Source: Vibrio mediterranei (GTDB taxonomy: Bacteria; Pseudomonadota; Gammaproteobacteria; Enterobacterales; Vibrionaceae). Taken from it: a stretch of DNA of 64,000 nt. A program made the translations under genes and the position numbers. Each line of letters opens with the position of its first letter. Position 1 is the first letter of the stretch. The stretch spans positions 248,001 through 312,000 of the forward strand of contig NZ_FLLQ01000004.1 of the NCBI RefSeq assembly GCF_900088415.1, given 5' to 3'. Below the pieces are notes generated by a model. The model did not search any database. It was not told the DNA's origin and saw only the letters and a list, made by a program, of their open reading frames with translations. Shown here piece after piece: positions 50,683 to 60,886 of the stretch.

Positions 50683-51435
50683 GTGGAATATTCAACCGCT
50701 CCTGAGGCGCTAAAAGGTAAAGTTATTCTAGTCACAGGCGCTGGTGCCGGCATTGGTCGCCAAGCTGCTTTGAGTTATGCCGAACATGGCGCAACAGTCA
50801 TTTTATTGGGTCGTAATGTTAAGAATTTAGAGTACCTCTACGACGAAATTGAGAATGCAGGCTACCCACAACCCGCTATCATCCCGTTAGATCTAAAGGG
50901 TGCGACTAAGCAGAATTACATCGATATGGCGGAAACGATTGAAGGACAATTTGGAAAACTCGATGGCATTCTCCACAACGCCAGCGTCTTGGGCACATTA
51001 AGCCCTTTCGATCAAATTGACGAAGAGACCTTCGACGACGTGATGAAAATTAACGTCAAGTCTGAGTTTCTGATGACGCAAGCCTTGCTGCCTGCACTGA
51101 AAAAAGCAGAGGCAGGACGAGTAATCTTCACTTCCTCTACCGTTGGCCATTCAGGTCGTGCTTTCTGGGGCACTTATGCGATTTCTAAGTTTGCAACAGA
51201 AGGCATGATGCAAATTTTAGCGGATGAACTTAGTGATACTGAAATCAGAGTCAATGCCATCAACCCAGGTGCTACACGTACTCGTATGCGTGAAAAAGCG
51301 TATCCAGGAGAAGACGCCAATACGCTCAAAACACCGAAAGATATTATGCCATTGTATCTACACCTGATGGACCCTAGTGTCACCGACGTTAATGGTCAGT
51401 GCATTGACGCTCAGCCAAAGCGAGTGGTTAGCTAA
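50683..51435 (+). CDS. yciK: YciK family short-chain oxidoreductase
   Basis: A 250-residue classical SDR with TGAGAGIGRQ, NAS, TSSTVG and YAISK. The start is a GTG at 50683 with AAGGAAG upstream, giving VEYSTAPEALKGKVILVTG, the normal YciK N-terminus; the frame upstream to 50623 is not coding. It neighbours sohB divergently, as yciK does in E. coli. The substrate is unknown. Confidence 0.9.
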   Translation: MEYSTAPEALKGKVILVTGAGAGIGRQAALSYAEHGATVILLGRNVKNLEYLYDEIENAGYPQPAIIPLDLKGATKQNYIDMAETIEGQFGKLDGILHNASVLGTLSPFDQIDEETFDDVMKINVKSEFLMTQALLPALKKAEAGRVIFTSSTVGHSGRAFWGTYAISKFATEGMMQILADELSDTEIRVNAINPGATRTRMREKAYPGEDANTLKTPKDIMPLYLHLMDPSVTDVNGQCIDAQPKRVVS

Positions 51436-51449
51436 TATTTTTCCATGAA

Positions 51450-51482
51450 TCCGTCATTCTCAGTAGATCTAAGAATGACGGG
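51450..51482 (+). terminator. Terminator after yciK
   Basis: CGTCATTCT and AGAATGACG form a 9-bp stem, between convergent genes. No strong T run. Confidence 0.55.
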
Positions 51483-51497
51483 TATTCACCATTTGCA

Positions 51498-52649
51498 TCA
51501 GCGACTCACATTATGATGCTCAGACAGAAACTCCCCTGCCATTGCAAAACCGTGCTCATAATCTTCCATTATTTGGTCTTTCTGGCTCAGCAACCCTTTT
51601 GACGATAATTCATGTTTCGGTTGAATGTGCCATAGGTTTACATCCTCCGGTGGTGATAACAGAAACTGCTCCACTTCCGCATGATTAGCATAATGAGACA
51701 CCAACATATCCAAATGACTTGTACCGCTGCGACTGAAAGGTACACGCTTGTTTTGAATGTCGATCAGTCGGCTAAGCTTTTCTTTGTCTTGGAGCCAATT
51801 AGATAACTTAAGTTTATCGGCCGCTTTGAGTTTGTTCTGCTCTCGGTAAGATTCCAAGCGTGGTCCTGTTAAGCGTTGATAATCCGCTTTAATGCTCTCT
51901 AACTTCTCAGAAAAGTTCTTATGGAACTCTGACAACTTTTCCTTGGTACCCGAGATTTTTAAGTGGTTGATGTGAGTATCCAACCCAGCTTCAAGCTCTT
52001 TCTTCCACTTATCTAGTGAATCTTTTACTGACGCAGTCACCGCATGTTGCTGTTTCGGCTGCGGAATGGTACTGATGACTACCATGTTGTTTATCCCTCG
52101 ACGGTAAGACTCTTCTACTGGAATAGTCGCAGATACACCACCATCGACCCATTTTTTGCCATCAAATTCAATGTCATGATAATAGAGCATTGGAATGGCA
52201 CAGGTCGCTCTTAGTACATCAAACCAATTCTCCGCAAAAATCGGATAGTAGTAATCTTTAAGCTCTTCAACATCGGTAATACAAGCGAGTGCGATTCTAT
52301 CCTCACCAAGGTACTGCTCACCCTTAGCAAGATCCAAAGGAAATTCACCACTGTTTACAAACTCAAACGCCCAGTCCAAATCCATTGGCTGCTGTTTTTG
52401 TAGGAACTTATTGAAGTCGAAAAATCGGTCTCGGGTAGTGTAATTCATAATAAAATCTAGCCCTAGACCACGTTGCTTAGTGACAAAAGAAGAGACATTC
52501 AATGCCCCTGCCGATGTGCCAATATAGAGTGAGAATGGGTCAAAATTCACATCGATAAATTTATCAAGTACACCTGCAGCAAACGCCCCTTTTTGGCCGC
52601 CTCCTTGTACAATCAACGAGTATTTTTCATTTTGTTTGAACACGACCAC
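51498..52649 (-). CDS. Patatin-like phospholipase, first of two paralogues
   Basis: A 383-residue patatin-family lipase: oxyanion loop VQGGGQKGAF, nucleophile elbow YIGTSAGALN (Ser in GTSAG) and the catalytic Asp in VDGGVSA. The C-terminal half carries a helical, charged region. It has no signal peptide. It is a paralogue of the protein at 60887-62074, aligning through the catalytic half and in the C-terminal tail (PPEDVNLWHIQP against PPDDCFVLQIAP). Confidence 0.88.
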   Translation of the reverse strand: MVVFKQNEKYSLIVQGGGQKGAFAAGVLDKFIDVNFDPFSLYIGTSAGALNVSSFVTKQRGLGLDFIMNYTTRDRFFDFNKFLQKQQPMDLDWAFEFVNSGEFPLDLAKGEQYLGEDRIALACITDVEELKDYYYPIFAENWFDVLRATCAIPMLYYHDIEFDGKKWVDGGVSATIPVEESYRRGINNMVVISTIPQPKQQHAVTASVKDSLDKWKKELEAGLDTHINHLKISGTKEKLSEFHKNFSEKLESIKADYQRLTGPRLESYREQNKLKAADKLKLSNWLQDKEKLSRLIDIQNKRVPFSRSGTSHLDMLVSHYANHAEVEQFLLSPPEDVNLWHIQPKHELSSKGLLSQKDQIMEDYEHGFAMAGEFLSEHHNVSR

Positions 52650-52839
52650 TTCTCCTATCCGAACCGACGATGGCGCAATCTTCCTTTGAGATTAAAATAT
52701 TTGCTCTAGTCTGAACACTGCTTTTTTCGTGTTTTTTGTTACCACTAAATTCGGCTAACGCTTTGTTTATGTTAACTGTCTCCTAATATTCGTGTACCTC
52801 CTGATAATACAAGGCTTGCAGCCGTTAAGAATTATTATA

Positions 52840-52859
52840 TACTGTATATATATACAGGT
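52840..52859 (+). promoter_or_regulatory. LexA box of the imuA-imuB-dnaE2 operon
   Basis: CTGTATATATATACAG at 52842-52857 is a perfect CTGT-N8-ACAG SOS box with the ideal alternating AT centre. It ends nine bases before the imuA start, so LexA would block transcription tightly. The -10 is probably within TATATA. Confidence 0.92.
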
Positions 52860-52866
52860 ATTTATT

Positions 52867-53562
52867 ATGCATGAATTGATTAGCGAATTACAAAGTAAAC
52901 AATTGATTTGGAAAGGCGCAAGAGCCAAGTCTTTCAGTGAGTGTCATTCAACAGGGTTTGCTGAATTAGATCGTCGTTTAGGTGGAGGCTTCCCAATTTC
53001 TGGTGTTATTGATATTCAATCACCCCTTGGTATCGGTGAACTGAGACTATTAATGCCCTACGCACAAGCACAAACAACAGAACGACTTCTGGTGTTCATC
53101 AACCCGCCTGGTTATCTATGTGCGGAATACCTATACGCTCAAGGAATTGATCCTGCCAAGATCTTGCTGATTTACCCTGAGTCAGGGAAACACGCACTCT
53201 GGGCAGCAGAGCAATGCTTAAAGAGTGGCGCATGTTGTGGTGTCTGTTTATGGCAAGATGGGCTCGAAATCCATCAAGCAAAGCGCTTACAAGTAGCTAG
53301 TGAAGTCGGACACTGCTTACAGTTCTTATTTAAGCCAGCCTTATCCGGAAGCACATCACAAGTATTCTCACTACCCGTCTCCTTGAGTTTGAATTTGACT
53401 CCTCATGAAACAGGGCTTTCCATCTCTATCACTAAACGTAAAGGCGGCTTTGTTCGAGACAGTTTTGTTATTGATATGAGCACTTATTGGCCTGAGTTAA
53501 CACTTTCTACAAAACCTCATACTTCTACCGTGATTCCTTTCCCAATGCAGCAACAAGGATAA
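52867..53562 (+). CDS. imuA: SOS mutasome accessory protein ImuA
   Basis: A 231-residue RecA/SulA-like protein that starts the mutagenic cassette. It begins MHELISELQSKQLIWKGAR, with the ImuA motif LDRRLGGGFPISGVIDI. The start at 52867 follows the LexA box; the frame open to 52792 includes it and is not coding. imuB follows 12 bp later. ImuA is needed for damage-induced mutagenesis and may recruit RecA. Confidence 0.9.
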   Translation: MHELISELQSKQLIWKGARAKSFSECHSTGFAELDRRLGGGFPISGVIDIQSPLGIGELRLLMPYAQAQTTERLLVFINPPGYLCAEYLYAQGIDPAKILLIYPESGKHALWAAEQCLKSGACCGVCLWQDGLEIHQAKRLQVASEVGHCLQFLFKPALSGSTSQVFSLPVSLSLNLTPHETGLSISITKRKGGFVRDSFVIDMSTYWPELTLSTKPHTSTVIPFPMQQQG

Positions 53563-53573
53563 GTGGGACAACG

Positions 53574-54998
53574 ATGTTACTGTGGTTATATTTGCATTTC
53601 CCGACTCTGCAACTCGACACTCTATTTTATAATAAAGACAGCCACCATGATGCTGATGTCGCTGTTGCTATCGTCGATGGTCGCCGCCATGAAGTCATTC
53701 AAGCCAACCAGTATGCCCTTGAACAAGGTGTTAAATTAGGAATGGGGCTTGGTAGTGCAGCCGCACTTTGCCAGGATCTTCAAGTACACCCATACGACCC
53801 AGAAATGGAAGCTAACCGGTTGAATGATATCGCTCAATGGTTGTATATGATCACCTCTGATATTTGCCTATTTCCGCCTAATGGATTGTTAATCAAAGTA
53901 ACTAATATGCTTTCACTCTATGATGGCATCGACAATTATTGGTCGACTCTATACGCACACCTTAGCCATCTTGAGGTTCAAACGTTTTACTCTACAGGCC
54001 AGTCACCTTTCAGTGCGATGTTAATGGCGAAGCAAGGTAAAAACTGGATTGAGCCACAGCTCACTCATCTGAAACAAGCCATCCTGAGCTACCCCTTAAC
54101 ATGTACTGAGCTACCTAATAAACAAGTAGAGAAACTACAACGAGTCGGTATTCAGACCATCGACGATTTACTAGTACTACCTTTACCTGAAGTAGCAAAA
54201 CGTTTTGATATCGACCTCGTCAACTATGTAGGAAGACTGACTGGCCAATTTAAGCATCCTGTGGAGTTTTACCACCCTGCAGAGCACTTTAGCCAATATC
54301 TGGAGTTGCTGTTTGATATTGAAAATATCGACTGGCTGCAAAAGCCATTGACGCGGTTATTCAAGCAATTAGAGGTATTTTTGAAGCTTCGTGACAAGGT
54401 CGCGTTTGAATTACAGCTCACGTTACATCAACGAGATCATGGCGATAAGCCTGTGACTTTTCATTCCGCTCAAGGCGATTACCTGGCCACGAAATGGCAA
54501 GCACTTTCTAGGTTAACTTTGGAGAGTATCCAGCTTGATGGTCCCGTAAATGGCTTAACGCTTTCTATCGTTCGAGCTGAAGAAACTCAGGTGAATGAAC
54601 ACGATCTCTTTGATGGTGTGAAAGGAAGTCAAACTAGCCTTGAGCTCATATCGACCTTACAAGCCAAGCTTGGCTTACAAGCGGTCACATCCCTCAAGCT
54701 CACTGACGATCCAAGACCTGAATTTGCCACCCAACCTATGACGCCAACAGCCAATGATAAAGCCGAGGTAAATACCTACTTACTCAAAAAGCTCCGCCCT
54801 AGCTTGCTCTACCCTAAGCCAGTTTTATTAGAGCAGCGTGTTTCTGTCATTTTAGGGCCAGAGAGAATCATCAGCGGTTGGTGGGATGGTAATGACATTA
54901 AACGTGATTACTACGTTGCTCGTAACGAACAAGGACAATGGTTGTGGTTGTTTCGAACCGAAGATAAACAGTGGTTTATTCATGGGTTATTCAGTTAG
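53574..54998 (+). CDS. imuB: Catalytically dead Y-family polymerase ImuB
   Basis: A 474-residue Y-family polymerase-like protein. It begins MLLWLYLHFPTLQLD; the metal-binding acidic residues of active polymerases are replaced (LHFPTL in place of the DxDxF motif), as usual for ImuB. It acts as a hub that binds the beta clamp, ImuA and DnaE2. Its end overlaps the region just before dnaE2 by no more than the DnaE2 leader. Confidence 0.9.
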   Translation: MLLWLYLHFPTLQLDTLFYNKDSHHDADVAVAIVDGRRHEVIQANQYALEQGVKLGMGLGSAAALCQDLQVHPYDPEMEANRLNDIAQWLYMITSDICLFPPNGLLIKVTNMLSLYDGIDNYWSTLYAHLSHLEVQTFYSTGQSPFSAMLMAKQGKNWIEPQLTHLKQAILSYPLTCTELPNKQVEKLQRVGIQTIDDLLVLPLPEVAKRFDIDLVNYVGRLTGQFKHPVEFYHPAEHFSQYLELLFDIENIDWLQKPLTRLFKQLEVFLKLRDKVAFELQLTLHQRDHGDKPVTFHSAQGDYLATKWQALSRLTLESIQLDGPVNGLTLSIVRAEETQVNEHDLFDGVKGSQTSLELISTLQAKLGLQAVTSLKLTDDPRPEFATQPMTPTANDKAEVNTYLLKKLRPSLLYPKPVLLEQRVSVILGPERIISGWWDGNDIKRDYYVARNEQGQWLWLFRTEDKQWFIHGLFS

Positions 54999-55018
54999 TC
55001 CGGAAAAGTAAAACAGAT

Positions 55019-58000
55019 ATGAAATACGCCGAATTATTTTGCCAAAGCAACTTTTCGTTTTTAACCGGTGCTTCTCACGCCGAAGAACTAGTATTGCAAG
55101 CAGAGTTCTTACAGTATTCCGCTATTGCTATTACGGATGAATGCTCCATCGCAGGTGCAGTGCGGGCTCATACCGCCATTAAGCAGCATGGTCTATCGCT
55201 AAAACAAATCGTCGGTAGCATGTTTTGGCTCAATGATGAGTGTCAGTTCATTTTGCTTAGTCCAACACGGGAAGCCTACGCTGAACTCTGCCGTATTATA
55301 ACGAATGCTAGACGGCGCTGCGAGAAAGGCGATTACCAACTATCAGAATGGGACATCATGTCATTACGTCATTGTCTTATTCTATGGCTACCGACAGGCA
55401 GAGAGTCTGATGTGAGATGGGGTCGCTGGTTGGTACAGTATCACCACCAGCGTCTTTGGATTGGCTTACAACGTCACCTGACTTCCAATGAACATCGCTA
55501 TATACAACATTGCGAGACACTGTCTGTTGATTTTCAGCTCCCCATTACCGCTTGTGGTGGCGTTTTGATGCACACCGCAACTCGGCTTCCGCTGCAACAC
55601 ACATTAACCGCGATAAAACTCAATACCTCTATCGAAAAAGTATGCAGTCACTTACTGGTTAATACCGAGCGAAGCTTAAGACCCAAAACTAAATTGGAGA
55701 AACTGTATCGCTCTGAGTGGTTAAACGAGAGTGTATATATTTCAAGCTTATGTGAGTTTAAGCTCAGCAAACTTCGTTACGAATATCCTAGTGAGCTTAT
55801 TCCTAACGGCAAAACACCAATGGGGTATCTCAGAGAGTTAGTCGAGCGTGGTAAAGCACAGCGATTCCCCGAAGGACTGCCTTCACATGTGGAGCAAACT
55901 ATTAATAAAGAATTAGCCTTGATTGAGGAACTGGATTATCCGTTTTTCTTTCTCACTATTCATGACATCGTCATGTTTGCCAAACAACAAGGCATTCTTT
56001 ACCAAGGACGAGGTTCAGCGGCGAACTCTATCGTCTGTTACTGCTTAGAAATAACCGCTGTTGATCCGAGACAAATCTCGGTCCTGTTTGAGCGTTTCAT
56101 TAGTAAAGAACGTAATGAGCCGCCCGATATCGACGTTGATTTTGAACATGAGCGCCGCGAGGAGGTAATACAGTACATCTATCAAAAGTATGGACGAGAG
56201 CGTGCTGCCCTTGCAGCAACCGTGATCTCTTATCGTTTTAAAAGTGCTGTACGTGATGTAGGTAAAGCCTTAGGGGTTAGCGACACTCAACTCGACTATT
56301 TCATCAAGAACATCAACCGCCGTGATCGCTCACAAGGTTGGCAAGCTCAACTTATCGAGCTAGGGCTGAAGCCTGACTCACTGAAAGGTCAGCAGTTTAT
56401 TGAACTCGTCAATGAGATCACAGGTTTTCCACGGCACCTCTCGCAACATGTGGGTGGATTTGTCATTTCATCAGGGCCACTTTATGAATTGGTTCCAGTA
56501 GAAAATGCCGCCATGGCTGAACGTACTGTCATTCAATGGGATAAGGATGACCTTGAGAGCCTTGGTCTACTCAAAGTCGATGTCCTTGCCTTGGGAATGC
56601 TAACCGCAATCCGCAAATGTTTTCAGCTGATCAATAAACACTACGGTCGAACACTGACCATTGCAGACATCACTCGCCGACAAGATGATCCTAATGTGTA
56701 TGCCATGATTCAACGCGCCGACACTATTGGCGTATTCCAAATCGAATCACGAGCACAAATGAGCATGTTGCCACGTTTAAAGCCCGCTACGTATTACGAT
56801 TTGGTCATTCAAATTGCCATTGTGAGGCCCGGGCCGATACAAGGGGATATGGTTCATCCCTTTTTGAAACGTAGAAACGGAGAAGAAGCCATTTCTTACC
56901 CTTCCAAAGAAGTCGAATCTGTCCTTTCTCGCACCCTAGGGGTGCCTATTTTTCAAGAACAGGTCATCAAGCTTGCGATGGTTGCAGCAGGATTCACTGG
57001 CGGTGAAGCGGATCAACTACGCAGAGCCATGGCAGCTTGGAAGAAAAATGGCGATTTATTTAAGTTTCGCTCTAAATTGATTCAAGGTATGCAGGCCAAA
57101 GGCTATGAGACCGAATTTGCCGAGCGACTATTTGAGCAAATATGTGGATTCGGTGAGTATGGCTTTCCGGAAAGTCACTCAGCCTCTTTTGCTGTGCTTG
57201 CTTATTGCAGCGCTTGGCTTAAACACTATTACCCAGATGCTTTTTATACCGCGTTACTCAATAGTCTGCCTATGGGCTTTTACAGCTCATCACAACTGCT
57301 CCAAGACGCTAAACGACATCATGTTTCTATTGCCCCGGTGTGCGTCAATTACTCGCAATACCATCACTATTTAAGATCGACACCACAAGGCTTAGTACTA
57401 CAACTTGGCTTTAGACAAGTTAACGGGCTCAGTGAATCGAGTATGCAACGCCTGCTACAACATAGGCCTCGCGAGGGCTTCACGACAGCCACGCAAATTA
57501 AACAGCTTGGCCTGAATCGTCGTGAGTTGGAAATACTCGCTTCAGCTAATGCCCTGAAAGCCATATCAGGGCACCGTTACGCTACACGATGGGCGATGAT
57601 GGATAATTTACAGGATTTACCCTTGTTTAAAGGGGAGAAGAGTGATGATTCGTCACTCCCCCATCAGCCATCGCCAATTGAAGATATGTTAGAGGATTTC
57701 TCTGCAATGAACGTGTCCCTCAATCAACACCCCATCACCCTCTTGGACCAAGCTGGCAAGTTAGGACACTTTACTCGTATGCAGGATCTTACTCTGAAGC
57801 CACACAAATCTTTGGTCACCGTAGTGGGTACTGTCACTGGAAAACAGTCACCAGGCACCGCAGCAGGCGTGACCTTTTTTACACTCGAAGATGATACCGG
57901 CAATATTAATGTTGTTGTTTGGCAAGCCACCGCAAGAGCTCAGAAAAAACAGTACCTCACCGCTAAAATCCTTAAGGTGAAAGGGATTTTAGAACGTGAG

Positions 58001-58090
58001 GGGCAAGTCATCCACGTAATAGCTGGACGCTTGATCGATATGACCGAGCAACTTTCTGATCTTAAGGTGCAGTCAAGAGAGTTCCACTGA
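55019..58090 (+). CDS. dnaE2: Error-prone DNA polymerase DnaE2 (ImuC)
   Basis: A 1023-residue C-family polymerase. N-terminal PHP domain (YAELFCQSNFSFLTGASH), palm motif GRGSAANSIVCYCL and the metal-binding PDIDVDFE, then the tandem HhH and OB fold (VVGTVTGKQSPG). The frame is open to 54971 inside imuB, but MKYAELFCQSNFSFL at 55019 is the family start, 21 bp after imuB. It does the synthesis in SOS mutagenesis. Confidence 0.96.
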   Translation: MKYAELFCQSNFSFLTGASHAEELVLQAEFLQYSAIAITDECSIAGAVRAHTAIKQHGLSLKQIVGSMFWLNDECQFILLSPTREAYAELCRIITNARRRCEKGDYQLSEWDIMSLRHCLILWLPTGRESDVRWGRWLVQYHHQRLWIGLQRHLTSNEHRYIQHCETLSVDFQLPITACGGVLMHTATRLPLQHTLTAIKLNTSIEKVCSHLLVNTERSLRPKTKLEKLYRSEWLNESVYISSLCEFKLSKLRYEYPSELIPNGKTPMGYLRELVERGKAQRFPEGLPSHVEQTINKELALIEELDYPFFFLTIHDIVMFAKQQGILYQGRGSAANSIVCYCLEITAVDPRQISVLFERFISKERNEPPDIDVDFEHERREEVIQYIYQKYGRERAALAATVISYRFKSAVRDVGKALGVSDTQLDYFIKNINRRDRSQGWQAQLIELGLKPDSLKGQQFIELVNEITGFPRHLSQHVGGFVISSGPLYELVPVENAAMAERTVIQWDKDDLESLGLLKVDVLALGMLTAIRKCFQLINKHYGRTLTIADITRRQDDPNVYAMIQRADTIGVFQIESRAQMSMLPRLKPATYYDLVIQIAIVRPGPIQGDMVHPFLKRRNGEEAISYPSKEVESVLSRTLGVPIFQEQVIKLAMVAAGFTGGEADQLRRAMAAWKKNGDLFKFRSKLIQGMQAKGYETEFAERLFEQICGFGEYGFPESHSASFAVLAYCSAWLKHYYPDAFYTALLNSLPMGFYSSSQLLQDAKRHHVSIAPVCVNYSQYHHYLRSTPQGLVLQLGFRQVNGLSESSMQRLLQHRPREGFTTATQIKQLGLNRRELEILASANALKAISGHRYATRWAMMDNLQDLPLFKGEKSDDSSLPHQPSPIEDMLEDFSAMNVSLNQHPITLLDQAGKLGHFTRMQDLTLKPHKSLVTVVGTVTGKQSPGTAAGVTFFTLEDDTGNINVVVWQATARAQKKQYLTAKILKVKGILEREGQVIHVIAGRLIDMTEQLSDLKVQSREFH

Positions 58091-58107
58091 TTGCAAACAT
58101 AGAACGA

Positions 58108-58137
58108 AAAAACGGGAGCTATTGCTCCCGTTTTAAA
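58108..58137 (+). terminator. Terminator after dnaE2
   Basis: AAAACGGGAGC-TATT-GCTCCCGTTTT is a perfect 11-bp stem. Confidence 0.88.
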
Positions 58138-58376
58138 TCATATTGAATCATAGATCCGCTTCGACTGCCGCTTCCGTACGTCTTTTTTTCCATTCCTTGA
58201 AAATGAGTAAACTTAACGTCATCAAGACCTTAGAAGTTAACCAAATCATTCTGATGGAACAACCTTTAGCTGGTAGTTAAACTGTATTTATGACTCTTAT
58301 GGTATTTAACCATAATACAACCAAATTATAGCTCATTTTTAACGTACGGCGTAAATTATTTTGCGATGCAAAACAA

Positions 58377-59315
58377 TTACAATGTCTCTCGCATACGGTC
58401 TTGCACAACTTCAACTAGTAAATCAGGTTGAAACTTAGAAATAAAACGGTCACAGCCGACTTTCTCTACCATCGCATCATTAAAGCTACCACTAAGCGAG
58501 GTATTTAAAGTAATAAACAGATCTCGCATTCTAGGATCACTTCTAACTTCATGCGTCAGCTTGTAGCCGTCCATTTCGGGCATTTCTGCGTCTGTAATCA
58601 TCATCAATAATTCATTACATACATCAATGCCCTCATCACACCACTGCTTGAGAAGGTTGAAAGCCATCGCACCATCAAAGCACTCTATGATCTCGACGCC
58701 AAGCTGATCCAATGTACCTTTCACTTGATTACGAGCCGTGGAAGAATCATCAACGATAAGGATTTTTTTACCTGACAAGTGAGGCAATAAGCTGCGATCA
58801 AGGGTATGTTCAGAAATCGACACATCATAGTCGATGATCTCTGCTAGTACTTTTTCAACATCGATGATTTCAACTAGATTGACTTGCTGATTTTCTTCAA
58901 CCTTGGTGATCGCCGTAAGGTAGTTTGCACGACCTACTGTACGAGGCGGGGGTTGAATCTCTGTCCAAGCAGTATTAACGATATTCTTCACTTCACCAAC
59001 TAAAAAGCCCTGAACGGAACGATTGTACTCTGTAATAATCAGGTTTTGGTCGCCACCGTCTTTTGCTGGCGGAAAGCCGATAGCACGACGTAAATCAATC
59101 ACCGGAACGGACTCGCCACGCAGAGAAGCCACTCCGCGAATACTGGAATGAGAGCCAGGAAGCTGAGTTAAGGCAGGAAGCTTTAGCACTTCCTTTACTT
59201 TGAATACGTTGATAGCGAAAGTTTGACGGCTGTTAAGCGTAAACATTAACAGCTCTAATCTATTTTCTCCCACTAACTGGGTACGCTGATCTACTGAACT
59301 TAAAACGCTCGACAT
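58377..59315 (-). CDS. cheV: Chemotaxis coupling protein CheV
   Basis: A 312-residue CheW-REC fusion. The N-terminal CheW-like domain (about 20-160) couples receptors to CheA. The C-terminal receiver (about 180-305) has the phospho-Asp in LLMMITDAEMPEMDGY and the Lys in RFISKFQPD. I start it at 59315, with AAGGAAG upstream. It is alone here, away from flagellar clusters, as is common for one of several vibrio cheV genes. Confidence 0.93.
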   Translation of the reverse strand: MSSVLSSVDQRTQLVGENRLELLMFTLNSRQTFAINVFKVKEVLKLPALTQLPGSHSSIRGVASLRGESVPVIDLRRAIGFPPAKDGGDQNLIITEYNRSVQGFLVGEVKNIVNTAWTEIQPPPRTVGRANYLTAITKVEENQQVNLVEIIDVEKVLAEIIDYDVSISEHTLDRSLLPHLSGKKILIVDDSSTARNQVKGTLDQLGVEIIECFDGAMAFNLLKQWCDEGIDVCNELLMMITDAEMPEMDGYKLTHEVRSDPRMRDLFITLNTSLSGSFNDAMVEKVGCDRFISKFQPDLLVEVVQDRMRETL

Positions 59316-59434
59316 GAGGCTTCCTTGGCATAACACGAACTAAAACTCTTATCTCATGTAATCGGCAGGAAGCACAAGAAGTTTACTGACTTTGTATAGA
59401 AAAGTATGACCGTCTACAAAAATGGTGAAAAGCC

Positions 59435-60652
59435 TTATCCTTCAATCACTTTCATCAGAAGCAAGCCATCATATAACGCTTGTTTCACCAAAGCGGCGCC
59501 CGGCATTGTTGCTTGTTTATAAAAACGAGACTCGACAAGTTGTAGATCTTGAGTATAAACAGGGAGGCTTTGCTCTGCGATACAACGCTCAATGGCGGGA
59601 TATAAAATCGATTTCGCTTGGTTGATAACACCACCAATCAATACCTTTTCAGGATTGAAGAGGTTGATGACAATAGCAATAGCAGAACCTAAATGTTCGC
59701 CTAATTTCTCTATCACCCCAATCGCTAGAGCGTCACCATTCGCCGCCGCTTCACAAATAGCTTCGACTGTAATGTCTTCGCATTCAGAAAGAACCGACGC
59801 TTCGCCTTTCGCTAATCTCTTAGAGACTTCGTCCCTGATAGCTTGTGAACTAGCAACAGTTTCAAGGCAGCCTCTGTTGCCACAGTGACAAGGTGCGCCA
59901 TTGCGATCGATCTGGATATGCCCTAACTCACCGATATTGCCGTGGCGACCTTGCAACACACGACCATCTAAGATGATTCCGGCACCTAGCCCATGGTGAA
60001 TTGAGATTAACACTGAGTTATCGCAATCTTGAGAGTGCCCAAAGAGGTTTTCCGCCAATGCCCACGCCCGGGTATCATTCGCTACGAAAACAGGCAATCC
60101 TGTTGCTTTAAAAATTTCCTCGCCAATGTTTAAGTTCTTTACATTGTAATGGGGCATTTGCAACACAATGCCTTGATCAGAATTCACCAAACCGGGCAAC
60201 GTCAACGCAATACTGGTGACACGATCGAGTTGCTCATTGTAACTTTCAAAGAAGTCATCAATTTCATAAAGCAGTCTAGCAAGTACATCTTCCTGATCCA
60301 CTTCGTGAATTTCTATTTTGGTATCGATAAGAACGTCGCCGCCAAGCTCGTGCAACGCGATAGATAGATAGCCTCGCCCCAAACGCATGGAAAGGAATTG
60401 CCAACCTTGATTGTTGGTTTGTAATCCAACAGCCGGACGACCTCGACTGGTCGCCTCCTGAACGGTGGTTTCGTGTATTAGGTGTGCATCAATAAGCTCG
60501 CGAGTGATTTTAGTAATACTAGCCGGAGCTAAACTACTTAGTTTCGATAAATCGATTCGCGAAATAGGCCCAAATTGGTCTATCAGTTTATACACACGAC
60601 CAGCATTGATCTGCTTGATATGATCAATGTGCCCGGGTTGAGCCATGTACAT
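59435..60652 (-). CDS. mlc: ROK-family repressor Mlc
   Basis: A 405-residue glucose-responsive repressor. An N-terminal winged helix (RIDLSKLSSLAPASITKITRE) is followed by a ROK sugar-kinase fold and the zinc site GHIQIDRNGAPCHCGNRGCLE. The start MYMAQPGHIDHIKQ follows GGAG by six bases. The sequence is closer to Mlc than NagC. Mlc represses ptsG and related PTS genes and is titrated by dephosphorylated EIICB(Glc). Confidence 0.9.
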   Translation of the reverse strand: MYMAQPGHIDHIKQINAGRVYKLIDQFGPISRIDLSKLSSLAPASITKITRELIDAHLIHETTVQEATSRGRPAVGLQTNNQGWQFLSMRLGRGYLSIALHELGGDVLIDTKIEIHEVDQEDVLARLLYEIDDFFESYNEQLDRVTSIALTLPGLVNSDQGIVLQMPHYNVKNLNIGEEIFKATGLPVFVANDTRAWALAENLFGHSQDCDNSVLISIHHGLGAGIILDGRVLQGRHGNIGELGHIQIDRNGAPCHCGNRGCLETVASSQAIRDEVSKRLAKGEASVLSECEDITVEAICEAAANGDALAIGVIEKLGEHLGSAIAIVINLFNPEKVLIGGVINQAKSILYPAIERCIAEQSLPVYTQDLQLVESRFYKQATMPGAALVKQALYDGLLLMKVIEG

Positions 60653-60886
60653 TTTGCACTCCAAAAAACAACAACCTATTAATTTTTTTACTTTGCGAAG
60701 TAATTGTGAAGCAGTTTAATGGATTGCCGTGACAAATATCACGCATATAGATGAATCTTTGGGGCTCAAATCACCATACGACATTGATTGGCAAAGGCAT
60801 CAATAAAATCTGACGTATAAAAAACAATCAATAGATGATTAAAGAGCTGTTAACAATATCAGCACTTTTTTCACGACGAACAATAA

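Noticed and set aside
58138..58376. Gene between dnaE2 and cheV
   Set aside because: No frame of useful length with a start signal; only AT-rich spacer after the dnaE2 terminator.
60665..60886. Small gene or regulatory RNA upstream of mlc
   Set aside because: AT-rich spacer without an open frame, stable hairpin or clear promoter pair that I could support.
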